The notes: a model not told the origin generated them from the letters alone. A DNA stretch of 64,000 nt from Kitasatospora albolonga (GCA_002082585.1 CP020563.1:5822001-5886000), one strand, 5' to 3'. Numbered from the stretch's first letter, positions 7,707 to 16,460 are shown. Made by a program: numbers and translations.

Positions 7707-9407
7707 ATGGACGCTGACGCGATCGAGGAAGGCCGCCTCCGCTGGCAGGCCCGTTACGACAAGGCCCGCAAGCGCGACGCGGACTTCACCACGCTCTCCG
7801 GGGACCCGGTGGAGCCCGCGTACGGGCCCCGCCCCGGCGACACGTACGAGGGGTTCGAGCGGATCGGCTGGCCGGGGGAGTACCCCTTCACCCGGGGCCT
7901 GCACCCCACCGGCTACCGGGGCCGTACGTGGACCATCCGCCAGTTCGCCGGTTTCGGCAACGCCGAGCAGACCAACGAGCGCTACAAGATGATCCTCGCG
8001 GCGGGCGGCGGCGGGCTCAGCGTCGCCTTCGACATGCCGACGCTGATGGGCCGCGACTCCGACGAACCGCGCTCGCTCGGCGAGGTCGGCCACTGCGGGG
8101 TCGCCATCGACTCCGCCGCCGACATGGAGATCCTCTTCAAGGACATCCCCCTCGGTGACGTCACCACCTCGATGACGATCAGCGGTCCGGCCGTCCCGGT
8201 CTTCTGCATGTACCTGGTCGCCGCCGAGCGCCAGGGCGTCGACCCGGGGGTGCTCAACGGCACGCTCCAGACCGACATCTTCAAGGAGTACATCGCGCAG
8301 AAGGAGTGGCTCTTCCAGCCCGAGCCCCATCTGCGTCTCATCGGCGACCTGATGGAGCACTGCGCCCGGGACATCCCCGCCTACAAGCCGCTCTCCGTCT
8401 CCGGCTACCACATCCGCGAGGCCGGGGCGACGGCCGCGCAGGAGCTGGCGTACACCCTGGCCGACGGCTTCGGCTATGTGGAGCTCGGCCTCTCCCGGGG
8501 CCTGGACGTCGACACCTTCGCGCCCGGGCTCTCCTTCTTCTTCGACGCGCACCTGGACTTCTTCGAGGAGATCGCCAAGTTCCGCGCCGCCCGCCGCATC
8601 TGGGCCCGCTGGATGAAGGAGACGTACGGCGCGAAGACCGACAAGGCGCAGTGGCTCCGCTTCCACACCCAGACCGCCGGGGTCTCCCTCACCGCGCAGC
8701 AGCCGTACAACAACGTCGTACGCACAGCCGTCGAAGCCCTCTCCGCCGTGCTCGGCGGCACCAACTCGCTCCACACCAACGCCCTGGACGAGACCCTCGC
8801 GCTCCCCTCCGAGCAGGCCGCCGAGATCGCGCTGCGCACCCAGCAGGTGCTGATGGAGGAGACCGGGGTCGCCAATGTGGCCGACCCGCTGGGCGGTTCC
8901 TGGTACGTGGAGCAGCTCACCGACCGGATCGAGGCCGAGGCCGAGAAGATCTTCGACCAGATCAAGGAGCGCGGCACCCGGGCCCACCCCGACGGTCAGC
9001 ACCCCATCGGGCCGATGACCTCCGGCATCCTGCGCGGCATCGAGGACGGCTGGTTCACCGGCGAGATCGCCGAGTCGGCCTTCCAGTACCAGCAGGCGCT
9101 GGAGAAGGGCGACAAGCGGGTCGTCGGCGTCAACGTCCACCACGGCTCGGTCACCGGCGACCTGGAGATCCTCCGCGTCAGCCACGAGGTCGAGCGCGAC
9201 CAGGTCAGCCAGCTCACCGCCCGCAAGGCCGCCCGGGACGACGCCAAGGTGAGCGCCGCGCTGGACGCGATGCTCGTCGCCGCCCGCGACGGCTCGAACA
9301 TGATCGCGCCGATGCTGGACGCGGTACGGGCCGAGGCCACGCTCGGCGAGATCTGCGGGGTGCTGCGCGAGGAGTGGGGCACGTACACGGAGCCGCCGGG
9401 CTTCTGA
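7707..9407 (+). CDS. icmA: Isobutyryl-CoA mutase large subunit
   Basis: 566 residues, the size of the substrate-binding TIM-barrel subunit of isobutyryl-CoA mutase; the C-terminal cobalamin domain of methylmalonyl-CoA mutase (about 730 residues) is absent, so a separate B12 subunit (IcmB) must be encoded elsewhere. Two residues that distinguish these mutases are visible at the expected positions: Phe80 in IRQFAGFG (Tyr in methylmalonyl-CoA mutase) and Gln198 in KEYIAQKEW (Arg in methylmalonyl-CoA mutase). The enzyme interconverts isobutyryl-CoA and n-butyryl-CoA, linking valine and fatty acid metabolism and supplying polyketide precursors. A palindromic operator overlaps its promoter. Confidence 0.95.
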   Translation: MDADAIEEGRLRWQARYDKARKRDADFTTLSGDPVEPAYGPRPGDTYEGFERIGWPGEYPFTRGLHPTGYRGRTWTIRQFAGFGNAEQTNERYKMILAAGGGGLSVAFDMPTLMGRDSDEPRSLGEVGHCGVAIDSAADMEILFKDIPLGDVTTSMTISGPAVPVFCMYLVAAERQGVDPGVLNGTLQTDIFKEYIAQKEWLFQPEPHLRLIGDLMEHCARDIPAYKPLSVSGYHIREAGATAAQELAYTLADGFGYVELGLSRGLDVDTFAPGLSFFFDAHLDFFEEIAKFRAARRIWARWMKETYGAKTDKAQWLRFHTQTAGVSLTAQQPYNNVVRTAVEALSAVLGGTNSLHTNALDETLALPSEQAAEIALRTQQVLMEETGVANVADPLGGSWYVEQLTDRIEAEAEKIFDQIKERGTRAHPDGQHPIGPMTSGILRGIEDGWFTGEIAESAFQYQQALEKGDKRVVGVNVHHGSVTGDLEILRVSHEVERDQVSQLTARKAARDDAKVSAALDAMLVAARDGSNMIAPMLDAVRAEATLGEICGVLREEWGTYTEPPGF

Positions 9408-9422
9408 GGCCCTGAGTTACGG

Positions 9423-9457
9423 GGAGGGGGCCCGGCCCGGGTGGCTGGGCCCCCTCC
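9423..9457. terminator. Bidirectional terminator between icmA and the lipid kinase gene
   Basis: GGAGGGGGCCC (9423-9433) pairs with GGGCCCCCTCC (9447-9457), an 11-bp GC stem with a 13-base loop. It lies between two convergent genes 78 bp apart and can serve both. Confidence 0.75.
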
Positions 9458-9485
9458 GTGCGCGCGGGCCGGACACCCCTTCGCG

Positions 9486-10853
9486 CTATCCGTCGGCCGC
9501 CGTACGCGCCGGTCGCCCGAACGCCAGGCGCAGCAGCCGCCGCCAGTCCACCGGCGGGGCCGGAGCCACCGTTCCCGGGCGGTCGCGCGGCACCAGAACC
9601 CGCAGCGCCCCCGGGCGCAGCGCGCACACCACCGGCGTGGGCATCCGCAGCGCCTCGCCGTCCACGGCCACGGAGATCTCGTCCGCGTCGGCGGTCACCT
9701 CCACCCGGCGCCCGGTCAGAGCGGACAGCCCCTGCGACTGCGTCCCCCACACGGCGAGGTCCGCCGCGTGCACGGCCCCCTCCACCTTGACGGCGAGCAC
9801 CCCCAGCACCCCGCCGTCGAGCCGGGGACGGCGTCCCGCGCCGCTCAGGACGTCGGGGGATGCGTACGGGTTGTTGCTGACCAGCAACGCCTGCCGGCCG
9901 TCGAGCGCGCCGCCGTCCACGCGCGCGTCCAGCCGCCGCGCCTCGTCCCCGGTCAGCAGCTCCGGCAGGAGCTCCAGGGCCGTCCCGGTCTTGTTGTCGC
10001 GGTACTCGGGGTGCTGGACGACATCCGCGTACACCCCGAAGGAGACGGTGTTCACGAAGGCGCGGCCCGCCACGTCACCGAGGTCCACGCGCAGCTCCTC
10101 GCCGTCGGTCAGCGCCTCCAGGGCCCGGGACGGGTCGGCGCGGTCCAGCCCCAGGTCCATGGCGAAGTGGTTGCGCGTACCGGCGGGGATCACCAGGAAC
10201 GGCACACCGTGCTCGGCGGCGACGGCCGCGACGAGGGCCTGGGTGCCGTCGCCGCCCGCCACCCCGAGGAGGTCGGCGCCCTCGGCGACGCCCCGGCGGG
10301 CGAGGTCCGCGACATCGGCGGGGGCATCGGGGTCGAGCAGGACCACCCGCGCGCCCAGCTCCTCCGCCCGCCCGACGAGCCCGAACCGCTCCACCTTCCC
10401 GCCCCCGGAGACCGGGTTCATGATCAGCACCGGCCGCTCGGGCCGTACCGCCGCCACCGCCCGCATCGGCTGCTCCGGCCGCGACCGGCGCAGCGCCGCC
10501 CGGGCGCAGGCCAGCGTCGCGGCCCAGCAGAGCGCCAGCAGCAGCGCGAGCAGCCACAGCCCCTCGAAGGTGAGGAGCACCAGCACGGCGGCCGGAGCCG
10601 CGACCGCCAGCAGGGCGCCGAGGAACCGTACGAACCCCCGGTGGGCCAGGAACCCCCACAGCCCGACGACACAGAGCACCAGCCCGAGCAGCCCGCCGCC
10701 CAGCACCACCAGGCTGCCTTCCCCGACGGCGAACGCCAGGACGAGCACATCACCGACCAGCCCCAGCACCGCCAGCCGGGCCAGCAGCCGCGCGATCCCG
10801 TCACCGCCGGGTGCCGCCGCCCGGCTCCGGCCCTCTCCGCCGTGTCGTCCCAT
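9486..10853 (-). CDS. Diacylglycerol/lipid kinase family protein with N-terminal membrane segments
   Basis: 455 residues. About four hydrophobic segments occupy residues 20-115, followed by a diacylglycerol kinase catalytic (DAGKc) domain: NPVSGGGK near 146 (nucleotide loop), GVAGGDGTQAL near 196 and PAGTRNHFAMDLGLD near 220. The C-terminal half is the YegS/DgkB-like beta-sandwich domain. Such enzymes phosphorylate lipid substrates with ATP at the membrane. The combination with an N-terminal membrane module is frequent in actinobacteria, but its specific lipid is unknown. It is convergent with icmA and followed upstream by the TetR gene in the same direction with 119 bp between. Confidence 0.88.
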   Translation of the reverse strand: MGRHGGEGRSRAAAPGGDGIARLLARLAVLGLVGDVLVLAFAVGEGSLVVLGGGLLGLVLCVVGLWGFLAHRGFVRFLGALLAVAAPAAVLVLLTFEGLWLLALLLALCWAATLACARAALRRSRPEQPMRAVAAVRPERPVLIMNPVSGGGKVERFGLVGRAEELGARVVLLDPDAPADVADLARRGVAEGADLLGVAGGDGTQALVAAVAAEHGVPFLVIPAGTRNHFAMDLGLDRADPSRALEALTDGEELRVDLGDVAGRAFVNTVSFGVYADVVQHPEYRDNKTGTALELLPELLTGDEARRLDARVDGGALDGRQALLVSNNPYASPDVLSGAGRRPRLDGGVLGVLAVKVEGAVHAADLAVWGTQSQGLSALTGRRVEVTADADEISVAVDGEALRMPTPVVCALRPGALRVLVPRDRPGTVAPAPPVDWRRLLRLAFGRPARTAADG

Positions 10854-10972
10854 GTCTCCGTCACCTCTCCCGGCCGTCCGTCACCGTCCAACCTGCCCGC
10901 CTCCGGCCGGAAGGGCATCGCGGGCGGGCCGACCGGGGAGGGTTCCGCGCGGGCCCCTCGGAACGCCGACGC

Positions 10973-11599
10973 CTACGGCTCCTGCGTGCCCGCCAGCCCG
11001 AGCAGCAGCAGGGTGGTGAAGCCGCTCGCCCATTCGGCGTCCACCGGTTCGGCGCTCACCAGCGTGCGGTGCACCACGGCCCCGGCGATCACGTCGAAGA
11101 TCAGGTCCGCGTTCCGGGTGGCGGTGGAGGCGTCGGCCTCGTACCGCAGCTCGCCCCGGGCCTGGGCGCGCTCCCGCCCCAGGAGCACCAGCCGCTTCTG
11201 CCGGTCCACGATGGCCGAGCGGATACGGCGGCGCAGCGAGTCGTCCCGGGTGGACTCGGCGACCACCGCCATCAGGGCCGTACGGGTCTCCGGCCGCTCC
11301 AGCAGCGCGGCGAACTGGAGCACCACGCCCTGCACATCGGCGGCCAGGCTGCCCCGATCGGGGAGTTCCAGCTCGTCGAAGAGGACGGCGACCGCGTCCA
11401 CGACCAGCTCGTTCTTGCCCGCCCAGCGCCGGTACAGGGTCGTCTTGGCGACCTTGGCCCGGGTCGCCACATCGCCCATGGTCAGCTTCGACCAGCCGAG
11501 GTCGACCAGGGAGGCGCGCGTCGCCTCCAGGATCGCGGCGTCGGCCTCGGTGGAACGCGGACGTCCGGTCCGGCTGGTCGGGGAGTCGCTGCTGCTCAT
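10973..11599 (-). CDS. TetR-family transcriptional regulator
   Basis: 208 residues from the ATG at 11599; longer in-frame extension upstream has no start signal. The N-terminal helix-turn-helix (about 20-65) reads LTMGDVATRAKVAKTTLYRRW; the rest is an all-helical ligand domain of the TetR_C type. A perfect 12-bp palindrome (11613-11624) lies 13 bp before the start, a likely autoregulatory operator. It precedes the lipid kinase gene in the same direction, so the two may be co-transcribed, but the kinase could also have its own promoter. Confidence 0.9.
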   Translation of the reverse strand: MSSSDSPTSRTGRPRSTEADAAILEATRASLVDLGWSKLTMGDVATRAKVAKTTLYRRWAGKNELVVDAVAVLFDELELPDRGSLAADVQGVVLQFAALLERPETRTALMAVVAESTRDDSLRRRIRSAIVDRQKRLVLLGRERAQARGELRYEADASTATRNADLIFDVIAGAVVHRTLVSAEPVDAEWASGFTTLLLLGLAGTQEP

Positions 11600-11604
11600 G
11601 ATGC

Positions 11605-11624
11605 GGCGACCATACCGGCCGGTA
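11605..11624 (-). promoter_or_regulatory. Candidate TetR operator overlapping the tetR promoter
   Basis: TACCGGCCGGTA (11613-11624) is a perfect palindrome. On the minus strand it runs into TATGGT, a good -10 hexamer (complement of 11608-11613... region), about 9 bp before the ATG, so the transcript has almost no leader and the repressor would cover the -10. Confidence 0.6.
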
Positions 11625-12163
11625 GGGATGATCGTTCCCCGCAGGTATCCGTGAGACAGATCACCGGGATGGCCTGTTCCGGCAGGCCCATCGGCCGTTA
11701 CGCTACGACCCGTAGCGTAAGGAAGGCGGCCGGGCCGCCCCCGTACGCCTCGGAACGAACGAGCGACAGCCACCGGGGTCTTCACCGAGACCCCAGGCTC
11801 CGGGTGGGGACCCGGAGCCGCACGGACCGGCCGGATGGGGATCTGGACGGTCCACCGGGCCTTCAGATCCGGAAGGTCCACCCGGGTCTTTCAGGGGCCC
11901 GTTTCCGCACCACCGGGCTCCGGCACGGTCTCCGCGGACCCCGTCGAAGGGTCTACGGGTTCCACCCGGGGCCGATGGGTTTCCGCCAGGGTTCCACGGG
12001 TTCCGCGAGGGGTCCGCCGGGGTCTTCGCGGAGCCCCGCCGGGGTTCTTCGGGGCCCCGGGACCGTCTCGGTCCGCCCGCCCGGCACTCCGGCCGGTGCC
12101 GCGGACCGGTCAGGTTCCCGTACCGCTTTCCGGAACGGCGTGCTCAGGGGGGAGGATGTACGT
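11625..12163. other. Long intergenic region with a 9-bp dyad and degenerate direct repeats
   Basis: TTACGCTAC (11698-11706) and GTAGCGTAA (11712-11720) form a perfect 9-bp inverted repeat with 5-bp spacer, typical of a TetR operator. Further on, GGTCCACCGGGCCTTCAG (11849-11866) is repeated as a near copy at 11875-11894, and 11940-12060 carries degenerate GGGTTCC and GGGGTC repeats. GGGGGGAGG (12147-12155) is the ribosome-binding site of the next gene. I find no convincing gene here. Confidence 0.55.
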
Positions 12164-13132
12164 ATGCAGCCTAGGAACATGTCCATGAGCGGCGTCGTCG
12201 ATCTCGCCGCTGTCAAGGCGGCCGGCGAGGCCAAGGCCAAGGCGGAGCAGGCCCGCGCACAGGCCGCCCGCACGGGGGGCACCGGCGCCGTGGCGCCCGC
12301 CGCCCTGGTGATCGACGTCGATGAAGCAGGCTTCGAGCGCGATGTCCTCCAGCGCTCCGCCGAGGTGCCCGTCGTCATCGACTTCTGGGCCGAGTGGTGC
12401 GAGCCGTGCAAGCAGCTGGGGCCCCTGCTGGAGCGCCTGGCCGTCGAGTACAACGGCCGCTTCCTGCTGGCCAAGGTCGATGTCGACGCCAACCAGATGC
12501 TGATGCAGCAGTTCGGCATCCAGGGCATTCCGGCGGTCTTCGCCGTCGTCGCCGGGCAGGCCCTCCCGCTCTTCCAGGGCGCGGCCCCCGAGGCCCAGAT
12601 CCGCGAGACCCTGGACCAGCTGATCCAGGTCGGCGAGCAGCGCTTCGGCCTCACCGGGATCGCCGTCGACCCGGACGCCTCCGCGGACGCCGCTCCGGCC
12701 GAGGTGCCGGCCGGTCCGTACGACGCCCTGCTGGAGGCCGCCGCCTCCGCGCTCGACGCCAATGACTTCGGCGGCGCCGTGCAGGCGTACAAGAACGTGC
12801 TCACCGACGACCCGGGCAACCCGGAGGCCAAGCTCGGGCTCGCCCAGGCGGAGCTGCTCGGCCGGGTCCAGAGCATGGACCCGCAGGCGGTCCGCAAGGA
12901 CGCGGCGGAGAACCCGGGCGATGTGAACGCCCAGATCGCCGCCGCCGACCTGGATCTGGTGGGCGGTCATGTCGAGGACGCCTTCGGGCGGCTCGTCGAG
13001 GCGGTCCGCCGCACCGCCGGGGACGAGCGGAACACCGCCCGGCTGCGGCTGCTGGAGCTCTTCGAGGTGATCGGTCCGGAGGACCCCCGGGTCACCTCCG
13101 CCCGTACGGCTCTGGCACGCGTCCTGTTCTGA
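12164..13132 (+). CDS. Thioredoxin-domain protein with TPR tail (CnoX/YbbN-like co-chaperone)
   Basis: 322 residues from the ATG at 12164, 8 bp after GGGGGGAGG. Residues 1-45 are a charged linker, about 46-155 a thioredoxin fold with the active site FWAEWCEPCK (redox Cys pair) and the cis-Pro loop GIPAVF, and about 180-322 tetratricopeptide-like helices. The architecture is that of YbbN/CnoX, which hands misfolded proteins to GroEL and protects them from over-oxidation. Unlike E. coli CnoX, where the motif is incomplete, both cysteines are present, so it may be an active oxidoreductase. It is transcribed alone, ending in a strong hairpin. Confidence 0.88.
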   Translation: MQPRNMSMSGVVDLAAVKAAGEAKAKAEQARAQAARTGGTGAVAPAALVIDVDEAGFERDVLQRSAEVPVVIDFWAEWCEPCKQLGPLLERLAVEYNGRFLLAKVDVDANQMLMQQFGIQGIPAVFAVVAGQALPLFQGAAPEAQIRETLDQLIQVGEQRFGLTGIAVDPDASADAAPAEVPAGPYDALLEAAASALDANDFGGAVQAYKNVLTDDPGNPEAKLGLAQAELLGRVQSMDPQAVRKDAAENPGDVNAQIAAADLDLVGGHVEDAFGRLVEAVRRTAGDERNTARLRLLELFEVIGPEDPRVTSARTALARVLF

Positions 13133-13200
13133 TCGCGCGGACCGGTCCGCTTCTGATCGCACCGACCGTGCTGACCGTTCCGCCGATTGTGCCGATGTGA

Positions 13201-13241
13201 CAAGACGGCCGCGCCACCCCTCGGGGAGCGCGGCCGTCTTG
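13201..13241 (+). terminator. Terminator of the thioredoxin-TPR gene
   Basis: A perfect 14-bp stem, CAAGACGGCCGCGC (13201-13214) with its complement at 13228-13241, and a 13-base loop, about 68 bp after the stop codon. Confidence 0.85.
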
Positions 13242-13795
13242 CGTCCGGGTGCCAAGAGAGGCCCCTGCTTTACCAAATCTTGACAAAGCAACGTGCTGTT
13301 ACTGACGGTAAGTCAAGGTGGCTGCTCTGTCCTGTTTCCGTTGAGTTTCCCGTCATTTCGATGTCCCTTTCGTGCCACCCTGTGTGGCCGTGTGATGTCG
13401 CCCGGTCGCGGCTCGGTTATCAGGTCGTTACTGGCAAGTAACGACCCCCCTTGTGCGGCGGCCCCGAATGCACCACGATCGGCCACGCTCGGTCCCATCC
13501 CTTCAGCCCGGTCTCCAGCCGGTGCCGAGGGCCTGTTGGGTCCCCACCGAGTGGGCCGGCGGCAGTGGCGCCGGCCGTGGACAGGGGGGTTCCCGCCGAC
13601 AGGCGGGGCCTGTCCGACCGGCTGCGCACACCGTGCAGCCAGTGGTTGTCGCTCGGGGGTGAACGCCGGTGGATCGGATGCGGGACATGCCTCCGTTTCC
13701 AGGCGCTCTCCTTCCCGAGGACGTAGCACTTCTCCCATCCCAGGCCGGTTCTTCTCTCCGGCCGGAGATGTACGTCCGAGAAGAAGGAGCAAGGT
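13242..13795 (+). promoter_or_regulatory. Long upstream region of the DUF6230 locus with two TTACT...GTAA dyads
   Basis: A GC-poor patch holds TTGACA (13280-13285), TTACTGACGGTAA (13299-13311) and a wider CTTGAC/GTCAAG pair (13279-13284, 13312-13317). At 13423-13446 GGTCGTTACT and AGTAACGACC form a perfect 10-bp inverted repeat with 4-base loop GGCA. Both sites share TTACTGRC followed by GTAA, which looks like paired operators of one regulator. The following 350 bp to the start at 13796 show no gene and may be a long leader. AAGGAG at 13784-13789 is the ribosome-binding site. Confidence 0.55.
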
Positions 13796-14449
13796 ATGAG
13801 TTCCCAGGTTCGCGGTGGGACGAGATGGAAGCGGTTCGCTCTGGTCATGGTGCCGAGCGTCGTCGCGACGGCGGCGGTGGGTGTCGGTCTCGCGCAGGGC
13901 GCGCTGGCCGCGTCGTTCAGCGTGTCCGGCCAGGAGTTCAAGGTCAGGACCGACCGGCTGGAGGGCAAGAACTTCGTCCAGTACGGCAGTGTCGCGACCG
14001 GCAAGGACCTCGAGGGCAAGGACGCGACGCACGCGGTCGCGGTGTCGGGCTTCAGCAGCGCCACGATCACCAACATGTGCCAGTCGGTGGTCACCCCGAA
14101 GGTGCCCGTCCTCGGCAACGTCAGCCTTGAGCTGAGGGCCGGGACGAACCCCGACAACCCGGTGAGGGCCACCAACCTCTACCTGGATGTCTCCCAGCTC
14201 GACGCGGACGCCGAGTTCAAGAACATTGACATCGGTGTCGCGGCCGGCTCGCTGAAGAAGAAGGGCGACCCGGAGAGCATAGGCATCCAGCCCGGAACGC
14301 AGGCGAAGGAGGAGGGCTTCGCGCAGCGCGCCGACGAAGCCGTCCTGACGAAGGTGAAGCAGACGGCGTGGGCGACCACGGCCGGCACCTTCAAGCTCAG
14401 CGACCTGAAGCTGAGGCTGCACACGGGCGACAAGAAGGAGTGCTTCTAG
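13796..14449 (+). CDS. DUF6230 family secreted or anchored protein
   Basis: 217 residues; the start is fixed by AAGGAG 6 bp upstream. An N-terminal basic stretch and hydrophobic segment (about 14-38, ending GALAAS) form a signal peptide or anchor. The rest is beta-rich, with two Cys (CQSVV near 98 and the penultimate Cys of KKECF) that could form a disulfide. The family occurs widely in Streptomyces, sometimes mislabelled as a cholesterol esterase, but no hydrolase motif is visible. It is the first of three same-strand genes with DUF6114 and a linker-rich membrane protein, suggesting a cell-envelope assembly of unknown function. Confidence 0.82.
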   Translation: MSSQVRGGTRWKRFALVMVPSVVATAAVGVGLAQGALAASFSVSGQEFKVRTDRLEGKNFVQYGSVATGKDLEGKDATHAVAVSGFSSATITNMCQSVVTPKVPVLGNVSLELRAGTNPDNPVRATNLYLDVSQLDADAEFKNIDIGVAAGSLKKKGDPESIGIQPGTQAKEEGFAQRADEAVLTKVKQTAWATTAGTFKLSDLKLRLHTGDKKECF

Positions 14450-14458
14450 CACCCGCCC

Positions 14459-14494
14459 GGGTGGCCGGACCCGCCCCGGCGGGTCCGGCCACCC
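14459..14494 (+). terminator. Strong hairpin between the DUF6230 and DUF6114 genes
   Basis: A perfect 17-bp inverted repeat (14459-14475 with 14478-14494) around a 2-base centre, 9 bp after the DUF6230 stop. It could end most transcripts and so set a higher level of the first gene than of the two that follow, or protect the upstream mRNA from 3' decay. Confidence 0.75.
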
Positions 14495-14539
14495 CCCTCC
14501 TCTTCTCACCGCAGTACCGGTTCCAGGGAGCTGTTTTCC

Positions 14540-15109
14540 ATGAGCCCCGAGTCCACAGGGCAGAACAAGCACAACTTCACCGCCTACCGGCGGGGATTCC
14601 GGACCTGGCGGGGCGACCGGCCGTTCTGGGCGGGTCTGTTCACCATGCTGGGCGGTGCGCCCATCGCCTACTTCCCGTACGCCGACCTCAGGCTCGGCAA
14701 TATGACGCTGGCGATGTCCACCACCGCCGGCGCCGGGTCCCTCATCATCGGAATCCTGCTGATCACGCTGGGCCTGACCATGTGGTTCCACAGCATCGTC
14801 CGGGTCTTCGCCGGTGTGGCGGCCATCCTCCTCGCGCTGATCTCCCTGCCCGTCGCCAACATCGGCGGCTTCCTGATCGGATTCCTCTTCGCGCTCGTCG
14901 GCGGAGCCCTGTCCATTTCCTGGGCGCCGGGCGTACCGAAGGCGGACGAGGAGGACCCGTACGCGGACCCCTCGCCCCTGGACGAGCGCCGGCCGGAGGG
15001 CCCCGGGCACGCCGAGGGCGCCCTGCACGGCGCGGCCGTCCCGCAGCAGCAGGTGGGTGACCACGACGCGGCCTCCGGCCATGACGGAGGGACACACCGT
15101 GCGGGGTGA
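14540..15109 (+). CDS. DUF6114 family four-TM membrane protein
   Basis: 189 residues; AGGGAG lies 9 bp before the ATG. A cytoplasmic N-terminus (FTAYRRGFRTWRGDRPFW) is followed by four hydrophobic segments between about 32 and 130, then an acidic, Pro/His-rich tail. This is the DUF6114 pattern, a Streptomyces membrane family repeatedly next to DUF6230. Its last codons overlap the GTG start and contain the ribosome-binding site of the next gene, so translation of the two is coupled. No enzymatic motif is visible; a role as membrane partner of the DUF6230 protein is an inference from gene order. Confidence 0.85.
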   Translation: MSPESTGQNKHNFTAYRRGFRTWRGDRPFWAGLFTMLGGAPIAYFPYADLRLGNMTLAMSTTAGAGSLIIGILLITLGLTMWFHSIVRVFAGVAAILLALISLPVANIGGFLIGFLFALVGGALSISWAPGVPKADEEDPYADPSPLDERRPEGPGHAEGALHGAAVPQQQVGDHDAASGHDGGTHRAG

Positions 15110-16460
15110 CGAGAAACAGCGGCCGGAGGCGTACGCGGACGACGGCCTCCCGGTCCGCAAAGGGCCCCGTCACGCGGCTCCCAAGAAGTCGCTGCTGACG
15201 AAGCTGCACATGCCGAGCGGCAGGAAGGCGTTCGCGCTCGCCGCGATGCCGACCGCCGTCTTCGTCGGCATGGGCCTCACGCCCAAGCTCGCCATGGCCG
15301 ACGGCAACCCCGACATCCCCTTCGCCCCGGGCCCGTGCGTCACCCGGTCCGACGAACCGGAGGCGACCGAGTCCCCGAGCCCCTCCGCCTCCCCGACCCC
15401 GTCGGCGACGCCCACGGACGAGCCGGGCCGGGACGGCAACGGTACGGACGAGGAGCCCGGCCAGGACGGCACCGGCGCCCCGAAGCCCACGGAGACCGCC
15501 CCGGCCCCCGAGGACCCGGCGGCCGGGCAGAAGCCCGACGAGGCACGGAAGCCGGAGACGCGGCAGCCCGCCGAGGAGCCGAGCCCCACCCCGACGCCCA
15601 CCACGTCCAAGAACCCGCTCGACCCGCTGGGCCTGGGCGACGCCCTCAGGGACCTCTTCGACCCGAACAGGGGCAAGGACAAGGACGGGGCGGAGGAGAA
15701 GCCCGCGGCACCCGCGAGCCCGTCCCCGAGCCCCACGGCGGAGTCCCCGAAGCCGGAGGCCGACCAGAAGACCCCCGAGAAGTCACCGGAGAAGTCCCCG
15801 GAGAAGCCGCGGGAGAAGTCCCCGGCGAAGGACGCGGCCGACAGGACCGCCGACGCCATCCGCGAGGCGGCCGAGAAGGCGGGCCGGGACGTCGAGGAGC
15901 TGGGCGAGGACGCCAAGGGACTCGACCCCAAGAAGGACGAGGACATCCCGGACGGCGCCAAGCCCCGCTTCCCCTGCCCCGAATCCGACCCGGAGGCGCT
16001 CGCCGCGGCGGCCCTGGAGCCCGGCATCCCGCTGGTCCCGGCCGACCCGTGGGTCCTGGAGTCCTCGCTGCTCACGCTCAACGGGCTGGACTACAAAGGG
16101 ATCGTCGAGGTGAAGAAGGCGGACGGCAGCATCAAGAAGGTGCTGAAGTTCACCGCGAGCTCCATCGACATCAGGGACCTCCACCAGCTCACCGTCGGCC
16201 CGGCGGGCACGACCGGCCATGTGAAGTCGCGCCCCGGCTCCACGTCGACCATCCGCAACGGCACGGTGACGATGTACACGGAGGAGCTGAAGGGCAACCT
16301 CTTCGGCCTGATCCCGATCACCTTCAGCCCGCAGACCCCGCCCCCGCTGAACGTGCCCTTCGCCTTCTTCACCAAGGTGAGGGTGGTCCAGGCCGCCCAG
16401 TTCGGCGGCACGCTCAAGGTCCCGGGCCTGGAGAACTACCTGGAGCCCGGCAGGCGCTAG
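15099..16460 (+). CDS. Membrane-anchored protein with long Pro/Glu/Lys linker, third gene of the DUF6230 locus
   Basis: 453 residues from the GTG at 15099, 8 bp after GGAGG (15086-15090), overlapping the DUF6114 stop by 11 bp. After a basic cytoplasmic tail (1-42) comes one hydrophobic segment (about 43-62), then a low-complexity region of about 200 residues rich in Pro, Thr, Glu and Lys with SPEKSPEKP-type repeats, and a C-terminal beta-rich domain (about 310-453) of no family I recognise. The layout is that of a protein anchored in the membrane whose folded domain is held away from it, possibly through peptidoglycan. Function unknown. Confidence 0.8.
   Translation: MRGDEKQRPEAYADDGLPVRKGPRHAAPKKSLLTKLHMPSGRKAFALAAMPTAVFVGMGLTPKLAMADGNPDIPFAPGPCVTRSDEPEATESPSPSASPTPSATPTDEPGRDGNGTDEEPGQDGTGAPKPTETAPAPEDPAAGQKPDEARKPETRQPAEEPSPTPTPTTSKNPLDPLGLGDALRDLFDPNRGKDKDGAEEKPAAPASPSPSPTAESPKPEADQKTPEKSPEKSPEKPREKSPAKDAADRTADAIREAAEKAGRDVEELGEDAKGLDPKKDEDIPDGAKPRFPCPESDPEALAAAALEPGIPLVPADPWVLESSLLTLNGLDYKGIVEVKKADGSIKKVLKFTASSIDIRDLHQLTVGPAGTTGHVKSRPGSTSTIRNGTVTMYTEELKGNLFGLIPITFSPQTPPPLNVPFAFFTKVRVVQAAQFGGTLKVPGLENYLEPGRR

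Noticed and set aside
7677..9185. 502-codon frame antisense to icmA
   Set aside because: Low-complexity Val/Gly/Asp/Leu composition typical of antisense frames; icmA is certain.
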